Part shown: positions 34,059 to 48,300 of the stretch, one piece after another
How the letters are laid out: each line of letters starts with the position of its first letter
Numbering within the stretch: position 1 is the stretch's first letter
Assembly: GCA_003049465.1 (NCBI GenBank)
Contig: PYSS01000023.1
Location: forward strand, 186,001 to 250,000
Origin: Magnaporthiopsis rhizophila
Lineage: Eukaryota; Ascomycota; Sordariomycetes; Magnaporthales; Magnaporthaceae
Length of the DNA: 64,000 nucleotides
Direction of reading: 5' to 3'
The notes under the pieces: model-generated
What the model was told of the DNA's origin: nothing
What the model saw: only the letters and a program-made list of their open reading frames with translations
The model's database searches: none
Program-made: the position numbers and the translations under genes

Positions 34059-36911
34059 AGGGCTGGGCGCAGCCAGAACAGGAACTACTGGAGGATTAGA
34101 GAGGGTAGGCGTCGTGATATCCGGGCCCGCAGGCGTTTCTGCGTAAACAGGAGATGGGGTGTGCGGGTTTGATTGGCATCCACGTGGCTGGTTGGACCGG
34201 CTGTGGTTCAGTGAGGGGATGGGTTTTTGGCGAGAGGATGCACCAATTGATGGGACACGAATAGCCCATCCGGCCACTAGGTAGCCAGCCAACGGTCAAT
34301 CAAGCGATGATTATCGAAATATTCCCGTGCGCCTTGTCGCGCATCACCATGTGCGTGTTGTGTTGATGGTTGTAGGAGTGATAGACGAAACAGAACGCAG
34401 TGAGTGCGAGGGCTGTGTTTATGCGTTTGCTTCTGGAGCCCTCCGTTTCCACCAAGCAAAAGAAACAAGGCGAAAACGAGGGCAAAATGCGGAGGAAAGC
34501 ATGAAGGTGGCCAAATCCACGGCGCTCGCCTGATCGTCTTGCAATGAATAAGGTTTTTACTTCTTCCAGTCTTTCCGTCCATCAGTCGATGGAAGGTCAT
34601 CCATCTGGGGATGGATGATGGCACGATTCGATCCCGCCCCAAGACCCCACTGTTCATCCGGTAAAGGCGGCTGGCGCCCTCACTGCAACACATCCATTTG
34701 AACTAGCCCCCATCTGGCCTGGGCCGGGCAAACATGGTCGACCCACGACCTTTCGTTTCGGGATGGTTTCGGTTCGTCCTGTTGCCGTCCCCAATTGCGC
34801 AGCAGTCGGTCCGCCGCACGATCATCCCCAGCGGCTAGGCTGATTTGGGGGCTTGTGCGGCTGAGGGAGGGCGCGACGGACGGGATGAAAGGCTGGGTAA
34901 GATGCCCAAGTCAAAACCGACTACGAGCGATGCAAACATGTCGACGGGCTCGTTTTTTTTTTCTTTTCTTTTTTTTTTTCTTGAGGCTCTGGCTACCGGT
35001 GTATCATGTAGATGCAATCGTCGAGCCAGTAGTCCCTTCCATCCTTCATTTCCTTCCCTCTCACTCACACGACACAGGCAAAGGACAAGACACGTGGGCA
35101 GGGTGGAGGGCGGAGTACCTAGCATTTTTGGATCGGCGAAGGGGGAGGGGAGCCGCACGCAGGGCCGGGACTGTCCACATCCGTGTTTCTCCATGGACGC
35201 CAAAGTGTCACGCCATTTGTGTGGGTGGTGCTTAATGCGGAAGGAAAGGTAGAGCAGGCTTGCTTTTCTCTTTTTTTTTTTTTTTTCTCTCTCTCTTTTC
35301 TTAAATTTTTATTTGCTTTGTTTCTCTTCTCGTGACCGAGTGGTTATTATTTTCTTCTTCTATTTCCTATCTGAGTACTTACTAGTTTTCATCTACGTAG
35401 AGGGTGGACGAGACAAGACGAGGAGATGAAAAATAGAGGAACGCCAGGAATAAACGACCGCTGTAGATGAGTGATCAAGTACTGCTGCATGTGATGAAGC
35501 GCTTGGCTCGGTCTCAAAAAGACGCCTCTTGCGTCTTGGGTCAAATGGCCTGGTCGTGTATTAAAAGAAAACAGAAAGAATAGCACTAAGATTAAGACAC
35601 ATTAGGTATCGTGGGAAAAAGGGAAATCTGGTGTGTTTTGGGGAACATGCTATTACAGGAGAGGGAGAGAGGATGCCAAAAAATACGTCCTTGTTTTTTT
35701 TGTCTCTTGCTTTGCCAACAATGCTTCCATCGAATGCATCTCTTGTCCGGCCACGAGCGCCCAATTTGCCAGCTCTTTTCAGACTTGGTGACTTGTGATT
35801 AAGAAAAATGCCCTGGAGGCAAAGGCCGTGCAAGAGACAGGGAAAGGAAGGGGTAGACAGGTAGGCAACCAAAGGGAACCGTTTCTGTAGCCTCTCCGCT
35901 TCCTCTCCAGTGCCAGCCCAGGCCTGCCGCCTTTCAAAAAAAAAAAATCAAAAAAAAAAAATTCCATCAACCCCCTTGCTCCTCCTTGTTTTCTTTTTTC
36001 TTCTTGTTTTTTTGCTCCTTCCTTTCTTCTTCTTCTTCTTTCTCCTTGGCCCGCTCCAAAATGTTGCCATGAAAATAAAAGACAACAAATAGACGACGTG
36101 AACGACGATAATAATAAGGGGAAACTCTGAGTGGCGAAAGAAAAGGATGGGACAGGGGTGGAGAGAAAAAAAAAAAGGAGAATAAGGACATTGTGACGCG
36201 CCGGAAATCATGCAAAGCCCGAACCGAACCGAACCAGAAAAAAAAAACTCCTGTTGCGCCCCTTGAAGGCCGCTCCTTCGCCCCTTCGATGAAAAAACAC
36301 ACGCCACTGTTCTCAAATCTCCAAGCAGTTCAAAAAACCGCATCTTCTCATATAGCAGCCACTTGTTGTTGACAAAAGAAAGACTCGTTTCGCGACCTGT
36401 GCTCGATGTTCGTGATTTTCGTGTCGTTGGTCCTAGCATCGGGTGGGAGCGTCGCGGCCGACTCGAGTAGACCATCATATTATTTTTCCTCTTGGGCGTT
36501 CGGACGTCGAGATATTAAAGGGTCGTGATGGCTAGCGGTCGTCGTTGGCGTCCCAGGCGCAGGGCAACGCCGACTGCCAATCGTCCGTTGGTCGATCGAT
36601 CCGAGTTTGAGACTGGCGATTCTCCCCACCGAAGCACCAAGAGGAAAGCAGGGTATCCATTCTGAGTGGAATTGAATGTCTTTCTTGAGTAGTAGTAATA
36701 GTTGTAACAAATGCGGTAGGGGTATATACGTAGACAAACACCTCCTCCCCGTGGTCCTTTGTTGCCGCCATTGACCCCCGCGGACTGGAGAGAGAAAGCC
36801 GATGCTGATGTTCAGATGACGATAATGAAATGCTGTCGATGATAGAGTGATGTGTGTAAAATATCGATGGGGAGGCGTTGGAGCAAGCCCCAAGAGCCCC
36901 GAGAACCCAGG
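34059..36911. other. Intergenic region between convergent genes, nothing recognised
   Basis: Between the SBDS-like gene (+) and the small membrane protein gene (-). It contains T-rich tracts near 34,960-34,980 and 35,270-35,300, A-rich tracts near 35,936-35,960 and 36,164-36,176, and no protein-like frame. The extent is long for two converging 3' ends (2.9 kb), so an unrecognised transcript is possible. Confidence 0.45.
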
Positions 36912-37516
36912 TTAAACCCGGGAGGCACCGCCGCGGCCGCGCTGGGGAAGAGTCCACGGCTTTGCGCAGATGATCTGTATATAAAGTATTGGTTAGCACC
37001 AATATCAGACTGAAGAGGTAGGCATATGCCGGGAAATGGGGCCGTCTCACCTCTCCCTCGCTGTACGCCCAGAAGTAGACGACCATGCCGATGAGGTAGT
37101 AGAGGGCGGCGTTGGTGCCCTGGTAGAGCAGGGCCGCGGCAAGGGCAGCCCCAGGGAGAATGGCCAGCCTGAGCTCGATGCTCCTGTGCATCGAGGAGCC
37201 GGCGATGAAGCCGGCGGGCCATTCCCAGGCCAGCATGATTAAGCCCAGGACCAGGTTGATCGTTTGCAACGATGGTATGGGACGGACGGCGCCGTCGAGA
37301 TTGGTCGTTATGAAATCCCAAAAGATCTTTGGCCAGAAGTAGGCCTCGATGGCAGCCGCGACCTGGTCTGAATTGGTTGCAAGAGATTTGCTTGGTTAGC
37401 TGAGCTCGTCATGAGCACCACCCAGGACGGCGGACCGCCGGCCAGAAATGCAACTCACAAGCTGCGGCGCTCAGGACAATGAGCCTGGCCCAGTGGTTCT
37501 TGATAAGCCTTCCCAT
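36912..37516 (-). CDS. Small fungal membrane protein (DUF7727-like)
   Basis: Three exons, 37516-37459, 37367-37051 and 36974-36912, give about 145 residues. Introns have GTGAGT and GTGAGA donors; the second has a GCTAAC branch site. The protein starts MGRLIKNHWARLIVLSAAAY and goes on with QVAAAIEAYFWPKIFWDF, NLDGAVRPIPSLQ and INLVLGLIMLAWEWPAGF. It has about four hydrophobic segments (roughly residues 10-28, 55-72, 82-100, 103-120) and ends in a short basic tail. I recall this pattern as a conserved fungal family of unknown function, DUF7727. It is presumably an integral membrane protein of unknown organelle. Confidence 0.85.
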
Positions 37517-40500
37517 CCTGCTCTAAAAGTCGGTTCGTCGTGTCGTCGGTAGATTCGCTTGCAATGCTTCGCAGATAATGCCGGTGCAAATAAAGACAAG
37601 AAAAGTCCCAGTCTCTTTCTTTTCCCAATCCCCGAATCTCAGCCCCTTCGGAAGGTCGTCGTCGTCGTTGTCGTCGTCGTCTGATTGCTCGGCAACACGG
37701 ATGCGGGGGAGGGAGGCGGCGGACACAAAACAATAAAATCAAGAAAGAAGCAAACCAAGAATAAGGACTAATATCAAAAAGACAATAATACAAAAGAATG
37801 GCTAGAAGAGGACTAGAAGAGAAGGTGGCAAAACAGGTATCCGGACCTGCGGTGGGGGTTGAGAATGGAATCGACCGGCCGATATGAAAGAGGGCTATCG
37901 ACAGGCAAAGGCACCAGTGCTGGCAGTCTGACGAAGGCAAGAAGGGAAGGTGAGGAGAGGAGGGTAAAGAAAAGAAGAATAAAAAGGGCCAAGAGGAGAT
38001 AGAAGAAGGATGGGAACGGAGCGGGTCCTCGTGGGACTATATCGCGGGTATGGGTAGCAGGGTCCACGTCGTTGGGTCTTGCCCCCCTAAAGGGCAAGGA
38101 CCCCAGGTGGCGGCCGGTGCGTCGAGCTGGTGTATCAGACAAGGCTGCAGCAGCCGATGGCCCCGTATCGGACTGTTCTGGGGAGGGCGCGGCTGGGCAG
38201 CGGCTTCGTTTGCGATCCACGTCCTAGTGATCTGATCTATGATGACAGCGGGCATCCGAGCGGCATAACCGGACGTGTGTGTGTCGAGAAAAAGAGGGCC
38301 GGGATAAACGGCTACGACCGGGGAGCGCTGTGGCGCTCGTGGGCGTCGCGCGGCTGTATGGGTGAGGTGGTTCTGAGGCGGCGATATCAGGGATAGGCCG
38401 ACTCCGCATTGAGAGTCAAGTTTGAGGATCAGACAGCAGATCCAGTAGGCCGAGTGTTGAGGCAGTAGGGGGTATTTTAGCAATGTAGGAGGTGCGTGCC
38501 TGATCGTCAAACAAGCGGGACAGGATGCGAGTTTAAGAAGTGGCATGGGGTGGCCCACCAGCGGGAGGGGTGCAGCTCAGCAGGCGGCGGGTGGGCGGCG
38601 GAGGAGGAGAGGGAGGGGCGTGGATGCATGCAGCCAAGCCTTGCATGCATACTTTGCGTGCGAATTGTCTACAGAGGTGACGGTGTAGGGGAGGGGTGTG
38701 GCAGTAGCCGCCCACCTCGTGCGAGAGATGCAGGTTCGGGAGTCCAAGGGCCTGGCAGACTGGGCCGAAGCTCCTCCCTGGGCCCAGGGTCTGACGAGCC
38801 AAGCCCGCGACCACCTTACTATTCGTCCATCACGCAGCAGCGGTCGCGAAGGAGCAGGCAACATCGTGACATGGTGTCGCCCATTCCCCAGATAGGCCGT
38901 CTTGTGAAGCGCTGTCGTTCTTGACCCCGCCGTGACGGGTGATGGGGAAATACGATGGCAGATGCGCTAGCGACACTAGCAGATGTGGCCTGTGACGATG
39001 CTATGCACTTGCATGATGGGAGTGGTGGACATGGGCAGGAAAGGGAAACAGGAGAGAGAGCACAGAAGAAAAAAAAAGAGCAAGGTGGGAACAGGGGCCC
39101 ATGGCGAGAAGCATCCATCATGCCGCCGAGCCGAGTCGATATCCAGAAGCGAGAAGAGCCAAGCCAGCTGGGCGGTGGGCCACGTATTTCCCGCTGCGGA
39201 CGGGCTGTTTTTCTCTCTCGCAATTGAGCCTGCAATTGATCGCTTTAGAAATTGAGGCGTGTCTGCTGAGCCTCTGAGGCTCTGGCCAGTCATCAGGGCC
39301 AACAAGGCCAGCAACTGGCTGTCGATTGTCCTGGGGGAATTGGAATTACTACGGCCATCAGTCGACCAGGCGACAAAGTGGGCGGGAAAAGAAAGGCAAA
39401 AATGGGGATGTGAGAGGGTGAGAGGGCCAGGCGTCGTCGTCGAGAATAGAGCAGACAACTTCAGCGGCCGGGGCCCCCAGCGGTTGAGATGGCGTGGGCG
39501 GTTAGAGAAGGGAGGCGGGCGAATCAGAGCAAAGGTACCCCCCTTGCAGTGGTGTCGCAAGGGAGGGCCCTATTTCCTAGTTGGGCGGCCCTCCGGCCAG
39601 TGGGAGATCCTTGTGACAGGGCCCCCTGGCTCGGTCGGTGGCCGGCATGCCCCTGGTCGGGACAATGACCCAAACCCAGACCAGCACAAGCACCAGCACT
39701 AGCAGCGCCAGCAGCTTTCCTATGTAAAGCCCGAAACGCCAGACCGTTGTCTCGCTCGCTCTGGCGATGACGTCCAATCCAGACGCTTGGTTCGAATCGG
39801 CGGCTGAAGATCTGGCTGTTGGCCCCCAGGGTGGGTGGTGGGTGGTTTTGGCATTGTCGATCGGCCAAAAAAAGAGGCTCTCTCGATCCAAGCGCCAGGA
39901 ATACCTGTGGCTGGAGTCTGAGTTTTCGTTGACAGCGGCATTTGGACGTTCTTCTCACCGTTCAGCCGACCAGCTACCCTGGTCAGGGAGTTTGAGGCTT
40001 TGATGGGCTCCAGCTGGTCAACAAGCAATGGCCTCGTTTCGGAATGTGAGCTTTATCGCTGAAAAGCTTGAGTGGGATTTGATGCCGGCTGGCGCCTTCC
40101 TCCTGGCTGGTCTTGTCTTCTGGGTAGCGGCAGGAGCACATGGCCAGCAACTAAGCGCTTGTACGCCGTGGCACAACGGGAATCTGCAGCTCGGAATTCC
40201 AACGAACTCTCCAGTCAGAGATACCGAGTGCTGACGAGCTGCTGAGCAAAAAACGATGGACGTCCTTTGCCACCAGCCTCTTCAGGATCTTCCAAGGCCA
40301 AGAGGGCCTGTCTCAGCCTCCACCGCGCTGACGCAGCAGCAGTGTTTGAGATTCCCGGCCTCAGTGTGGGGAATCTGCAGGGAAGCCCACTATGGGATTG
40401 GATACACCCAAGATTTGTTCATGGGCCAGGCTGGGGCCGGCCTGCCCGTGTTTGTCGGACAGCCACAGCGACAACAAAAAAAAAACAACGGGAGCGGCAG

Positions 40501-41430
40501 GCAAGACGGGCTGACGTCCAATTAATGCACCTGACGCCAGCCACATCGAGGCTACTGCACGGGATTTCGTACATTGCTATTGATGGATATAAGGAAAGCG
40601 CTCAGCACCCTGTTTCCATTACCGCCAGGAAGAGCCTAACGAACAACGTTAACCGCGCCACCCGCAGCAAGACGTAGGCGGCTCTAAACATGGGCATTAA
40701 CTTGATTGCCAGTCTGTTACTCCGTCGAGCACAAAATTGATTGCCAGTCTGCTACTTTACACAGCAAGAAACAGCGAGAGAACGACTTGCCAAAACGCTG
40801 CAGCACCCACTTGCATGTGCGGCAGGGCCAAAAAGCGGCTTATGCTATAGTAAACTTGCTCCGATATGATGCATGCTCTGGCCCTGTTCGCCCTGAGACA
40901 CGGCCCGGCCGCCTGCCTTTTGTTTTCCAAGCCATGCCACCCCGGCTGACAGCTTGTAAGCTTAAACTCTCTAAACTCCGACGACTGTGCGCCATGGTGA
41001 CGCCCGCCCGCCGCCCGGTCTGAAGATGATGGGTGACGGCCGAGCATAATGGCTCGTTGATCGCCTGATGGTGGGTCTCATCCGGTCTTTCCGATCAGCT
41101 TTTTTTTCCCCCCTGACTCCATGTTTTGCGTGTGGGCCGTATTCTTTTTCTTTTCCTCGGGAACCATTCAAGCTGCAACGGCCGGGCAGTCTGATGTTGA
41201 GCAAGATCTGATCTATAGATGCAACTTAAAAGCTTGGACGGTATCTCCGCTGCTCTCTGTTATAGACGCGGATAGGAGATTTTGTCGTTTACTAGATACC
41301 TTCATCGCCAAATTGCAAAGAAATGCCTCTCGACTCGACGTGATGGCGGCTCCATAGACGATGTTTCACAGCGCCGGGATCATCTCCAGTCAAGGCCCAC
41401 CGTCGTACGTAGGCCAAAAGACCAAAGAAC

Positions 41431-41431
<1 letters not shown>

Positions 41432-41461
<30 letters not shown>
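41432..41461. repeat. Poly-A homopolymer of 30 bases
   Basis: An uninterrupted run of 30 A without an adjacent N. It could be a real homopolymer, the tail of an inserted retrocopy or an unreliable assembly site; the sequence directly upstream shows no coding frame that would identify a retrocopy. Confidence 0.6.
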
Positions 41462-41463
<2 letters not shown>

Positions 41464-42654
41464 CTTTTGCCAAACGGAACCCACCTAATCTGCTCAAACT
41501 TTGGAAGCAACTCCCGGGTGATCAACGCTTCACCCCTCCTGCAATGGATCCTGTTCTTCTCGTCCCAAAGTTACATAAACATAAGTCTAGCCGAAGGGAA
41601 AGTGGAAGGGTGATCTAACAAAACGATGGTGCACACAAGAAACAAAGGTGAGAACCGAGAATAGGGGGCTGCGAACATGGGAATGTCGCAAGAATCCCAT
41701 CCCGAAGGAGGATGCGAAAGTTCGTCGCAACAAAGTTGTGGCTTGGTAAAACGTCGGCTCGGTTGAGTGAGTTGAGTTTGAGTGAGCAGCAAAAGCCCAG
41801 ACGCCCTCTTCACTGTCTCACATGTTTCGGGCGTGGGGCTTGGCATGAAAGAAGCTAAGCAACGGCCGAGATATGGGTGGTCCGGATGAAGATTGCCCCG
41901 GGCGCTCCAAGCGTTCGTTCCCTTTCTTCTGTGCGACCGTCTAGGTAGGGTTTGAGCATGATAGATTGCCTAGACGTGACATACCATGGAAAGTTGTCCC
42001 GCCTGTTTTTTTTTTTTCTCTCTTTATCAAATCGTCCGCCGTCACCCCTCCACACACATCATGCACACACCCCCGTTGCTCGTATCTTTGGGACCCAGCT
42101 AACGATACTAGCCAACCCGCGTGCTGGCGTGCTGGTGTTTTTTTTGTGGAGCGCATATGCACATCTTGGAAATCTCGCGGGCCTGCAGACCTCGCCGGGC
42201 GGCTGGAGGGTCGTCGTGATTGGCCGTGGGACGTTCCGATAGCGTCGTCGTGCCTGTGCCTGCTTTTGGTTGCCCCGCCTGACGGGACGGCGTGCCGTCT
42301 GGTCTGGGGTCGCCAGCAGCATGGGAATGGACGGACGCATTGAAAATGGAACCGAACCACTCAACCTCCCCAACCCCAACCACCACAAAAGCGTTCCGTG
42401 ATAGGGTGGTGCCACACGCATCTTCCATCTCTTCCTTGGAAGCTTTCTTTTTTAGATGCTGCAACCCTTGTTTGTCTGATTCGGCCGGTTGATTGGTTTG
42501 TCTGAATCTGGCACGCGGTCGAATCACACACTTTTTATTCCAATTGATTGCCAAGCTGGGCCGAGGGAGGAATTTCGGCTGCAAAATGCTCCGTGCGGCA
42601 TTCAAATCTGGCAATTTTTGATCCACCGTTGGACCCGGCCAGCCAAGCAACGCC

Positions 42655-42708
42655 GTCACCATCACCATCACCACCATCAGCACCACCACCAGCCACCACC
42701 CAATCTTA
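42655..42708. repeat. CAC/CAT-rich simple repeat
   Basis: An imperfect trinucleotide repeat of CAC, CAT and CAG units in otherwise unannotated DNA. It produces His-rich and Val/Met-rich chance frames on the two strands. Confidence 0.65.
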
Positions 42709-45346
42709 TCACATATACAAGCCGAGCTAGTAGCTCTCCCTCTTGCTCGAGCACACCGCTGGCAGCTCGGAAACCCTTGCCTCTCTTGGCCGTACTCAAG
42801 TCCAGAAAATAACCCATGTAGAAGGGATAAGCAGAAGTCACCTGCTGACGGCCCCCGACTTGTCGGCTGCCAAGCGAACCGATAATTCATTGCTTCCTCC
42901 GCACGACGGCACATGATGCGGATCCTACACGACTCGATCGCTGTGCCGTCGGCGAGCGACAAGGGAGAAAAAAGCCTCAAGCTCACCGCAAGGAAGGTGA
43001 CTTGACGGTGCATTCGGGAAGCGGGAGTTGCGCTGTGTCTGTGCTGAGTCCGTCCGCGCCCACCGAGAGCAATGTCCGGATTTAGCTTTTTCCCCGCACT
43101 TGGGGGCTGTCTGGCGGCTGGCAATCCTATCCTATCTCGTTACCTTTCACCGACGTCCATTTCCTCTTTCCCGCCGTGGCTGACTGACTGGGGCCATGGC
43201 ACGATGTGATGTTATCACCGACGAACTAAACTGCCAGTCCGTCGTCCGGCATGTGGGACACTCACTTCTCCCGCTAGGTAGTCCCCGCCCCAATCTTGAC
43301 GGGATCCAATCTCACACCTTGACGAGGAGTGCGCGCGTCTCTAGCCTTTGGGTCCGGCTCTTACCTAAAAATACAATGCCTGACGCCACTCTCTCTGTCG
43401 AATGGGGCAGACGGAGGACGACGTGTGACCGAATGGCGGTGATTGCGGCTTTTCGCCAGCACACGTCCTCTGCTGCCGGATGCAAGGAAGCCCGCCAGGC
43501 AAATGGGCGAGTGACGTTGTGTGATTTCACCCTTTTGAGAGGAGAGGGATTGACTCGGCCGGCGCTGTGATGCCCGTCGACATCAAATCACGCACGCATC
43601 TTCCAGGGGTCATCACAATCGACAGCGCGCAAGCCGTCCTTCTCGTTGGTCCGCCGTTTTCCCCCCGCCGCCGCCGCCGACGGGTTTTCTTTTTCTGCGC
43701 CGTGGCGCCCAATGGCCTCGCCGACCGTCCGCCACTGCGGCTAGCAGATGCCCGTTTACCTAGATGTTTACTCCTTTCACACACGCTGACAGCATGTCGT
43801 CATGCATTTTCCAGACTGGTATAGCTCGCGCTGCGTTGGCACGAGGAGGGAGAGACAAAAATAAAAACGACAAAAAAAGTGAACTCGAACACTGCAGCTG
43901 CATGCTCACACGCACGCCGGGTCATTCATGTCACTATCACACATTATCTTTGCTTGGCCTTCACCAAGTGGGGAAACGCCCAGACGCGCGCACGCACTTT
44001 CTGCTAGCCCCGTCTCCTCCGGGCTTGGCATGGACAGCCCAGCCCGACGCCTCCCGAATGCCCGCAGGTACGCATGTTCGTCCATGTCCAAGTTTTCGTT
44101 GCTTTTGTTACTTTTTCCTCTTTTTTCTTTACAAATCGCAGCCTTCTCATCCCCTAGCTCTCTCTTGTTCCGGCGCATGAGCCGACGACCGCACAAGTAC
44201 CCTACCCCTACCCCCAAAAGAAATCCCGCCGTGCTTCTAATTTTGGGAGCCGAGGAGCTGCAGCTTGCGGTCTTGGCTTGCCGGTGATGTTGCCTTGGTT
44301 GGTAGGTCGGTGCTTGTGCGGCTGTTGGTTTGGTGGTGATGGGACAATACCAAGCAAAATGGCAATACGAAGAGCGAACAATACGGAGAAAACACCCGGG
44401 AGATGAGCGCAAGGAAGGGTGGTAAAGGAGAAAAAGAGAATCTGTTGAGCTGCAGAACGCACGCACATCCTCTGCGACCAACATCCAACCCAAACGCAGG
44501 AGTTGCCGCCAAGTCGTCCCGTCCCGCCAGAGCCTCAGCACCGACCGACCGACTGCGCCCATTTCCGACCTGACGCAGCGGTCCTGTAACCTGACTGCCC
44601 GTCTGGCTGCCCGAGCGGCAAAGGATGGCCGATGCTGCAGCGGCTACGTGCGTGCCCTCTTCTGCAAAGGCCTTGCGTAGCGCTGGGATCTTGTGTATGT
44701 GCATGCGCTCTTGTCGCAATGCCCCGTCCGGGCTTCGAGTTTCTGCAAGACGTCGGGCATGTGGCCAGGTGGGCGCGATTTTTCGTTCTTGCTATTGGGT
44801 GTTGTTGGGAGCCCTCCCTACTTTTACCTGTCCTATGTGCTCGCATCACCGTCGACTACTTCAAGGCGTCAGTGACCACAAAAGCATGAAATTTACAATT
44901 TGGCAGACCATCCAATACACGCGGCGAAAGCCAATCCTAAACCCGGACTTATCTCAGAGAATGCTTTGCTCATCCGCTTGGCTGGTATTTAATGCGAAAG
45001 CCTTCCGGCACTTTGGGTAATAACAGGGCGCTATCGGGATACCTAGACATGAAATGTCGAGGGCAATCAACCCCCGTCGCCCATGACAATGTGGAGAAAA
45101 GGCGAAAACAAAAAGAGACAAAACCGACGCAGCAACAGTAAACTAATAAAACATACGGGGGTATAAGCCTGTATCTCCTGCCCCTTGTCTATCGAAAACG
45201 GCGAGAAGACATGCCAACAGGAGTAATATAGCACCTGCAGAACTTCTGGAACGAAGAAAAATGTAGCAGTGTGGATATAGAAGAACAGTAGGGCGACCCG
45301 GGAGCCGCAATAAACTGGGAATGCTGTGTTATCCCAAGCGATGAAA

Positions 45347-48300
45347 TCACCGGAAGAAGCCCCGGATTCCTTGAACCATCACCCCTCGATGGAGGCCCCC
45401 GACCTTGGTCCACCGGTGCCCCGACTTGACCGACGAGGACCTGTAACCTGTCGGCGCTCGGGGTAGCCCTGCCTGCTGCAGGTCCGCCTTTTCAGATCCG
45501 AAGACCAAGGAGTCTCGCCGAGAAAACCTGGATCGGGCAGAAGGCCGGCGGCTAAGCTGTATACTGCTCTTTGCTGAGGCAGGGCCCACCGGCGATCCCG
45601 ACATCGCCTGGCTGCCAAAGTCCGAGAACCCAAACTTATCGACGGCTGAATCCGAAAAAGACATGACCGGTGCCATGGCTAGCTCTTCGTATTCGTCGGG
45701 GGACAGCTCCGAAGGCGGTATTGTCGTGACGCTGTTTGTTTCAATCGTGGCTGGGTAAGAAACGCGCCTCTCCTCCGAGCCGGCAAAAGCCCACACGGAG
45801 CTGACTGGGTCTGCGGTCGTCTTGAAGCTGGAGCCGATGGCCTCGTCGGGGCTGTTGGTCTTGGATATGCTCGCTACGCTGCCAGATCTCCTCGAGAAAG
45901 TACTAGCGATGCTGGCGACGCTCAATTTGCGCATCATGGATGATGCCCCACTCCGCACGAGGTGCTCGCCCCGTCCACGGACCGTAATTCCCGGGAAGGG
46001 CAAAACCTCTCGAGTCCAGACATCCGAAAGCAGCCCCTCGAGTCTCGCCCGTTCTGACCTCGATGGTGTTAGCAGGGACACTCGGTTCGGTGGCCCTAGT
46101 AGTGACAGTGACCTTTGCGGTCCATGCTTTGACGACCCCGATGAAGGCCCCGCCGTCTCCTTCTCCAGGCTCGTGTTTTTGAGCACCACTTGGCAAAGCG
46201 ACGATTTGGGCCCCACGGTTGTGGCCCGGTGTATCGATATCCTTCGAGCTATTGTGCCTGTTGGAGCCGGACATATCAGTGGCGGCCCCGGACGGATCTC
46301 CCTCACCCAGAAGTGGAGGAACGAAAGATGCCGGCTTGAGGGCATACGAACCTGGCTTTCCAAATACGGTCCCTAAGCTCTTGATATTCAACGAGAGGGC
46401 ACAGAATCCCATCGAATCAGCTGTGCGTGAGTCTTCACTGGCCGCCGAGTGCTCAAGACGACCGCGCCACTCCTGGCCCTCTTTCGGACTGCAGGCCGTC
46501 ATGACGATCTCATACAACTCATAATCACACTCGAATACTAGCTTCCACGAGTGTGGTGCCGTGTGGCATTGTATCCCTAGCGGCATGTCAGTGTCTTGAA
46601 TCGGACGGCCGGGATGTCCATGTCGGAACAGGATCTAGAGAATAGATAGCTCAAAGACATGTGATTGGCCGCACTCACCTCTGCCGTTGTCGGCATCTTC
46701 GACCTTGAGGTTTGCCAACTCTATGCAGAGAAGTATAGTGTATATCTGGTCGGCCCTGCTGGCCGCTGCGATACAGAGCCGGTCGCGATAGAGGAGGCAT
46801 ATCAGATACTGCCCGGTGACGGCATCTTTGGTTTGCCAGCAGACGTGGAGGACGCCGCAAAGCTGAATGTGTCCAAAAGAGCGGACGCGGTTTTTCGAAG
46901 CCGCATCGAGCCTCTTGAATGGCGACAGAAGGGCGTCAGCGTTGGAGGCCTAGCAGCGGCCGAATGTAGACCGCATCCTACTAGAGAGGCACATACCTGG
47001 TCTGGGAAGACAAGGCGGTCCTGAAGCAGCCAGGTTCTCGAGAGGGTAGTCTTCATTTGAGGGTCGTCCGTCGCCCGGTTGATTTCGCCCGTGGCTTCCC
47101 GGAGGCGAGCAAGAGCGCCCTCAATCACCATGTGTGAATGAGGGCAATCGAAAACGGGTGTGTGCTTGAGGAGCTCCGCGAAGAGCAAGGGGTATTTGCA
47201 AACGCGTTGGATTGGCTGGATCCAGGACACATCAGCAACTTTGCCCGGACTCCATGGAGAAAGCGCATAGCCGAGAAGCGCATAGCAAAGGATATCATAC
47301 CTTGACGAGTAAGTCCCCAATGGTCAGAGACTTTTTGGAGGAGAAATCGTCATGGCTGTTCATTGGCCCGACGGACGCTGCGAGCGCTTCGAGTCCCCTT
47401 TGGTATTTCTCCCAGTCCGCAAGGGTCCGACGGGCAAGGTTAACGTCGTTCATCATGAGCTCGTATTTGGCCCCGTACTCCTCGTATATGAAGAACCGAT
47501 TCATCTGGCGTTTGAGTAGGATGTGTTAGCAATTGATAGATGTGAAGCAACACCACACGGCACGGGCGACCATCAGCCGTTGAGAAAGATTTCCTACTTT
47601 GGTGATGAAGATCTTGGCTACCTCGGCAGCCACTTGAGATTCGACCATCATCTTAGGGGCCTCCTGTAGCCACGGATCCCCGTTGTTGTGCTCAGGGACG
47701 GGACCGAGGCTATTACGAGCCGCTGGAGGGGCCTCAGCCTGCGTGAATTCCGAATGCGGTACGGCCCGGTGCAGCTCACCGAGGAGCTCTTCGTGCAGCT
47801 CCACTATCTCCGTCATGTTTTGGTTTATGGATGATCGGAGTCCGGGGACCTGGGTTGGTAATGACGCCAGGATCGTCACATATACCTAGGTATAGACACG
47901 CTTAGCTTCAGCCATGGGCGGGTCTGAGGGTACCTCAGGGAGAAGAGCCGGTGCCTACATTCATCAGGAACCGCACATCTCTAATGTAGCCCTCCTCGGT
48001 GCTTATCAGCTCCTCCAAGATGCGGCGGCGCTGCATGGCACGCTCAGCAACAGCCGGGTCCATAGCTGCGGCTCTGCCTGGGTACTGGCTATCCTCTGAT
48101 AGCCTCACCCCGGTGAGGGATGCTCTGCTGCTGCGGTCAGTCCGCGAGTGGGCCTTGGAAGAGACGACATTTGTAGCCAGCTTGGATCGGCCAAGGACGC
48201 TGAAGCTGGCGAGGCTGATACTGGGACTCTTCAAGGCGGTAATGAAGGCGAAAGACGAGTCTGACGATGAGTGTCGGCGGTGGCGGTTGTAGTTCGCGGG

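Larger units (their letters stand above)
37517..45346. other. Nearly 8-kb stretch without a supportable gene
   Basis: No open frame here has domain character, convincing splice signals or a plausible start. The longest (42108-43124, minus) is composed of low-complexity and His/Arg/Ser-rich sequence that mirrors a CAC/CAT repeat on the other strand. Visible features are a poly-A run of 30 at 41432-41461, a CAC/CAT-rich stretch near 42655-42708, a C/G repeat near 43668-43680, and a 19-bp direct repeat with one mismatch at 40702-40720 and 40737-40755. The left end is the promoter of the small membrane protein gene and the right end is the 3' region of the RhoGEF gene. Confidence 0.5.

Noticed and set aside
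40028..40234. Small frame with hydrophobic segment, possible secreted peptide
   Set aside because: Only 68 codons, a poor signal-peptide layout and no support from neighbouring exons.
42108..43124. 338-codon minus-strand frame in the gene-free stretch
   Set aside because: Contains low-complexity segments mirroring a CAC/CAT repeat and no recognisable fold or splice context.
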